A stretch of DNA of 39,143 nt, from positions 1 to 39,143 of the forward strand of contig JAFQZQ010000022.1 of NCBI GenBank assembly GCA_017405845.1, in the 5' to 3' direction. Source of the stretch: Mogibacterium sp. (GTDB lineage Bacteria > Bacillota > Clostridia > Peptostreptococcales > Anaerovoracaceae). Positions 35,975 to 39,143 of the stretch are shown piece after piece (position 1 is the stretch's first letter; the number at the start of each line of letters is the position of its first letter). The translations under genes were made by a program, and so were the position numbers. The notes below the pieces were generated by a model that was given only the letters and a program-made list of their open reading frames with translations, did no database searches and was not told where the DNA came from.

Positions 35975-36799
35975 CTAGTACCAGCCTCTTGAGCACCAAT
36001 GTGCCCATGCATTGGATGGAGATCCGTATCTGTTGGCTATGTATTTGAGTCCCCATCTTATCTGCGGCTCGGCATTTGTATAATAGTCGCTTCCTTCAGA
36101 TGCCATCTTAGAGCCCGGCAATGCCTGAGGTATTCCGTGCGCTCCGCTTCTTTTGTTGTGTGAATGCGGATTCCAGCCGGATTCTTTATTCCACAGATAG
36201 ATAAGCGGTTCAAGCTCGGAAGGAGGCCATCCGAAATCCGGCAGCAGCGAGAGGGCATACTTCTGGTATTCTCCCTTGGCACCGGATGCTATCGGCAGCC
36301 AGTCCGGAGCTTCGTCAGACAGCTTCCCTCTAGGAACATAGTATTCTTTGTCCTCTATTGTGATGCGGCTCCAGCCGTTGTGCGTTATACCTGTACGCCT
36401 GACATAAGTTTCTTTCTCAAGCGTTCCGGCAGCTTTATATGACTTGTTTGGTCCGGTTCTGTACTTAACATCTTTAGGAGCCCAGACATACTCATAAACT
36501 TCCTCGCCTATGCCTTCAAGGTATGTCGTTGTGATTCTCTCGGCCTGCTTGTCCATGCAATCGTTTGCACTTGTCAGAACTACAGGGCAGACCTCCCCGA
36601 AATAGCGCATTTCAAGATTGTGACACCAGATCACATACACATAACAACATGCCAGTATCACTGATAACAGCTCAGCCAGGATGATAGTCTTCAGTATTTT
36701 AGGCTTTTTACTTACCTTCCTGTAGTGCCTCGGCTTTGAGCTTTCGTTTTTATAGTGCTTAGGATTTGTGTTTTCCTGCTGGTCGTGGATGGTGCTCAC
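35975..36799 (-). CDS. Membrane-anchored lytic transglycosylase-like protein with SH3 domain
   Basis: 274 residues. The only possible start is GTG 36799, since a TAG lies nine codons upstream; its ribosome binding site is poor. The N-terminal tail is basic with KHYKN/RHYRK repeats, then a membrane helix (about 35-58), an SH3-like segment (105-160) and a C-terminal SLT/lysozyme-like domain. Catalytic Glu206 sits in NKESGWNPHS, followed by GAHGIPQALPGSKMASEGSD and a closing GWY. This C-terminal pattern is strongly reminiscent of actinobacterial transglycosylase or aggregation-promoting domains. It should cleave peptidoglycan at the outer face of the membrane. Confidence 0.85.
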   Translation of the reverse strand: MSTIHDQQENTNPKHYKNESSKPRHYRKVSKKPKILKTIILAELLSVILACCYVYVIWCHNLEMRYFGEVCPVVLTSANDCMDKQAERITTTYLEGIGEEVYEYVWAPKDVKYRTGPNKSYKAAGTLEKETYVRRTGITHNGWSRITIEDKEYYVPRGKLSDEAPDWLPIASGAKGEYQKYALSLLPDFGWPPSELEPLIYLWNKESGWNPHSHNKRSGAHGIPQALPGSKMASEGSDYYTNAEPQIRWGLKYIANRYGSPSNAWAHWCSRGWY

Positions 36800-36811
36800 C
36801 TCTTTGAAACC

Positions 36812-36869
36812 TGAATAGCCACACTATTCAAAGTATCACATAAAGTGTTGACATTTCAATGGTATTGAA
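36812..36869. promoter_or_regulatory. Two inverted repeats upstream of the transglycosylase gene
   Basis: TGAATAG/CTATTCA (36812-36818 with 36824-36830) and TTCAAT/ATTGAA (36855-36860 with 36864-36869) lie in the 103-bp gap between the two minus-strand genes. They may be operators or a weak terminator for the upstream gene. Confidence 0.35.
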
Positions 36870-36902
36870 GGAAAACGCCGGAAAGCATGGTGTATGTGCA
36901 GG

Positions 36903-39074
36903 TCAGTTGTACTTTTCCATTATTTTTCGCAGGGCCGGATCATTGACGTCGAACGATACCTCTCCTATGCTTGTGATCGGCAGGACTTTAGGTGAGGTGC
37001 CGCTGATGAATGCTGCCTGATATTTCGCGATATCCCCGGCTGCAGGCGCCTCGTCATGCAGCCTGATCCCCAGCTCGTTGATTATCTCTATGACCTTGCT
37101 GCGGGTAACTCCGAGCAGGACTTTGTCTGACGGAGCTGTATAGACTTCGCCGTCTTTAATAAAGAAAACGTTGGACCGGCTGCCTTCTGTGATAAATCCA
37201 TTTCTGTCAACCAGCAATACCTCGTACAGGTCGTTATCCCTGATTGCGGCATTTGTCGCCTCGCGCAAAGCGCGGTCCATCATTTTGACATTAGGATTCC
37301 TGCGCTCGCCACGGAACAGATCTGTCCTAACGCCATGCTTATACATTTCAGGAGCAGGATAGTGCGTCGGAGTAAGGTAGAGTCTGGAATAACCGCTGAC
37401 GTCGGCTTCGATTTTGATGTTGTGATTCCTGATACCACTCTCCTCAACCAGATCGTCTATGCATCCGCGCAGTTCCTCATAGGTGAACAGAGGGAGCTTT
37501 CCCATGCTCGCCAGTGATTTTTCGAGACGCTGGTAGTGCTCCGGAAGGAACACCGGCTCGCCGTCTGTGATCCGGACGACTTCATATACTGACGGCATAG
37601 TCAGGCTGCCCAGCGAAACCGCATTCCTGAACCCGCTTATCATATCTCTGACCATGCTCCGGATCCTCTCAAGCGGGATTTGATAATAATAGAAAATCAG
37701 ATATATCATTCCCTCTCGATCCAGCTGGTCTATGTCACGGACTTTGATACCGAGCCCGGCTGCTGTTTCCATCAGCCTTGACGTCAGCTCGCGGTGGATC
37801 TCTTCGTTTCTGCTTTGCCCTGAAGGTCCCTCTGAGATCACTCTGAAATGGGTATCGAGCCGCAGCGTTATGTTGATGCCGGACTGGGTGTTTTCCGCTG
37901 TGACGAAACCATCCTTGCTTCCGTATTCCCTGACTGCTGAAAGTGCCTCGTGCAGCTTCTTGGAGTAGAGCTTCTTGACGCGCTTAAGGTTCGTACTGTA
38001 AAAGCCCTTTTTCATAAACTGGGCAAGCGTCAGCTGCTCTGTCTTTGAACAGGTCTGGTCATAATTCATCCTGATTCTGTCATACAGTTCCACCATGCTG
38101 CGCGGAAGCACCATGTAACTGATCCTGACGGCAGGGAATAAGGTGGATGTGAATGAACCGATGTATACGACTCGTCTGCCCTGATCCAGACCCTGCAGTG
38201 CCGGGATCGGTCTGCAATTATATCTGAGCTCGCTGTTATAGTCATCTTCTATGACGATGCTGTCGTTTTCTTCTGCCCACTCGAGTAGGCGGCGCCTGCG
38301 GCCGATCGGCATCACTGCACCGGTAGGGAACTGATTCTGAGGGCAGACATAGACCGCCGTGCGTATATTGGCCGGCAGCTTTTCTATTTCAACGCCATCT
38401 TCCCTGACAGGTATACAGCTCATGCTGAAACCCCAGTCCTTGAAAATGCTCCTTGCAGGCATATAACCCGGATCCTCTACCGAAACATGGCTGATGTCCA
38501 TCATGCGCAGGATCCTCGCGATGTGTGAAACCAACTGCTGCGTTCCGGCGCTTATCACTACCTGGCGCTGGGTGCAGACCACACCTCTGGCCTGGTACAG
38601 ATATTTTGCGATCTCTGCTCTGAGTTCAGGCTCTCCCTGACGGTCGCCCTCCGTCAGCAGCTGCTCGGGCATTTCATTAAGGACGCTGGTCATGCACTTT
38701 TTCCATTTGACAAAATCAAAGGTTTCCGGATCACAATCTGCCGGCCTGCGTGTGGCTGCTGCGTCTGCTTCCGCGTTCTCCGCCGGAGCGTTTCCGGCTT
38801 CTGCCTCACTGCATCTGCCGGAGGATTCTCCTGCACCGGAAGCCGCATAAAAGCCCGACTGGGGCCTGCTGATAAGGTAGCCCTCAGCCATGAGCTGTTC
38901 ATAAGCTACTTTTACGGTTGTTACGCTTATTCCGAGCGAATCCGCCAGGCTTCTGAGCGACGGAAGCCTTTCGCCGGTCTCGATGCGTCCGTCACTTATT
39001 TCATCCCTGAGATGTTCGTAGAGCTGTACGTAAAGACTTTTTGAAGAATTGTTATCAAATTCAAATGAAACCAT
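36903..39074 (-). CDS. GntR/MocR regulator fused to a class IV aminotransferase
   Basis: 723 residues from ATG 39074, which follows AGGAATAAT; an ATG five codons upstream (39089) lies inside a putative -10 box. Residues 10-75 are a GntR winged helix (LPSLRSLADSLGISVTTVKVAYEQL, cited in part). After an Ala/Glu-rich linker (80-112), residues 118-485 are a fold type I aminotransferase as in MocR/GabR proteins, with EDDYNSELRY at 276-285. The Schiff-base lysine expected in GSFSKTL is Ser310 (GSFTSTL), exactly 33 residues after Asp277 as Lys312 is after Asp279 in GabR. Residues 490-723 are a complete fold type IV aminotransferase: MPSVYEVVRI, RNPNVK with probable catalytic Lys597, ITEGSRSNVFF and LLGVTRS. 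It could sense and also convert an amino acid; the ligand is unknown. Confidence 0.88.
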   Translation of the reverse strand: MVSFEFDNNSSKSLYVQLYEHLRDEISDGRIETGERLPSLRSLADSLGISVTTVKVAYEQLMAEGYLISRPQSGFYAASGAGESSGRCSEAEAGNAPAENAEADAAATRRPADCDPETFDFVKWKKCMTSVLNEMPEQLLTEGDRQGEPELRAEIAKYLYQARGVVCTQRQVVISAGTQQLVSHIARILRMMDISHVSVEDPGYMPARSIFKDWGFSMSCIPVREDGVEIEKLPANIRTAVYVCPQNQFPTGAVMPIGRRRRLLEWAEENDSIVIEDDYNSELRYNCRPIPALQGLDQGRRVVYIGSFTSTLFPAVRISYMVLPRSMVELYDRIRMNYDQTCSKTEQLTLAQFMKKGFYSTNLKRVKKLYSKKLHEALSAVREYGSKDGFVTAENTQSGINITLRLDTHFRVISEGPSGQSRNEEIHRELTSRLMETAAGLGIKVRDIDQLDREGMIYLIFYYYQIPLERIRSMVRDMISGFRNAVSLGSLTMPSVYEVVRITDGEPVFLPEHYQRLEKSLASMGKLPLFTYEELRGCIDDLVEESGIRNHNIKIEADVSGYSRLYLTPTHYPAPEMYKHGVRTDLFRGERRNPNVKMMDRALREATNAAIRDNDLYEVLLVDRNGFITEGSRSNVFFIKDGEVYTAPSDKVLLGVTRSKVIEIINELGIRLHDEAPAAGDIAKYQAAFISGTSPKVLPITSIGEVSFDVNDPALRKIMEKYN

Positions 39075-39084
39075 ATTATTCCTG

Positions 39085-39113
39085 ATCATATTAGTGCGAC
39101 TGTGTTCTGTAAA
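39085..39113 (-). promoter_or_regulatory. Possible promoter of the MocR-aminotransferase gene
   Basis: On the minus strand TTTACA (39113-39108) and TATGAT (39090-39085) are separated by 17 bp. Transcription would begin only a few bases before the ATG at 39074, implying a very short leader. Confidence 0.35.
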
Positions 39114-39143
39114 AACTTAAAAGGTGTGCATTTATCCAATTAC

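Overview
The window reads as an accessory-poor chromosomal stretch of an anaerobic Bacillota/Clostridia-type bacterium. The evidence is mid-GC DNA with good AGGAGG-type ribosome binding sites, a UmuC-type polymerase paired with a YolD-like partner, type III glutamine synthetase, arginine deiminase catabolism, AzlCD, a GH25 lysozyme with clostridial-style repeats, and MocR-type regulation. No rRNA, tRNA, CRISPR array, phage module or intact insertion sequence was found. Assignment below class (for example to Anaerovoracaceae / old Family XIII) is only a guess.

Layout. 1-2745: end of a CobW-family GTPase gene, a second CobW GTPase fused to a DUF1980-like domain, and a secreted GH25 muramidase, closed by a terminator. 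2946-10195: one apparent transcription unit with an AraC regulator, Y-family polymerase, YolD-like protein, arginine deiminase, ornithine carbamoyltransferase, a TIGR00300-type ornithine cyclodeaminase candidate, and both aspartate carbamoyltransferase subunits, ending in a hairpin. 10222-16769: VanY-like lipoprotein, MEMO-AMMECR1 fusion plus its radical SAM partner (AmmeMemoRadiSam), AzlCD, HflX, a SanA-like protein and a YbaK-like deacylase. 16773-20581: a DPD/PreA-like iron-sulfur flavoprotein (minus), an SDR (plus) and proC (minus), with a 502-bp hairpin-rich island bracketed by a 19-bp direct repeat. 20692-28164: small membrane and zinc-ribbon proteins, TrmL, a TM2 protein, an HD protein, two transporters, a PfkB kinase, an esterase and a LysR regulator. 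28298-35659: glutamine synthetase III followed by three glutamine amidotransferases (AsnB, PyrG, GlmS) and a small membrane protein. 35661-39143: a monocistronic 60-aa membrane protein, a wall hydrolase, and a GntR/MocR protein carrying an extra class IV aminotransferase domain.

How the genes may work together. Arginine deiminase and OTC would yield ornithine and carbamoyl phosphate. The usual carbamate kinase is not in the unit. The next genes would instead send ornithine to proline and carbamoyl phosphate to pyrimidines. The glnN-asnB-pyrG-glmS unit pairs a glutamine maker with three users, and pyrG continues the pyrimidine theme.

The strongest candidates for something undescribed are the GntR / fold-I aminotransferase / fold-IV aminotransferase fusion, whose fold-I Schiff-base lysine is a serine; the arginine-to-proline-plus-pyrimidine operon; the CobW-DUF1980 fusion; and a dihydropyrimidine-dehydrogenase-like protein lacking the NADPH/FAD module. 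All functions here are inferred from reading the sequence; nothing was searched against databases.
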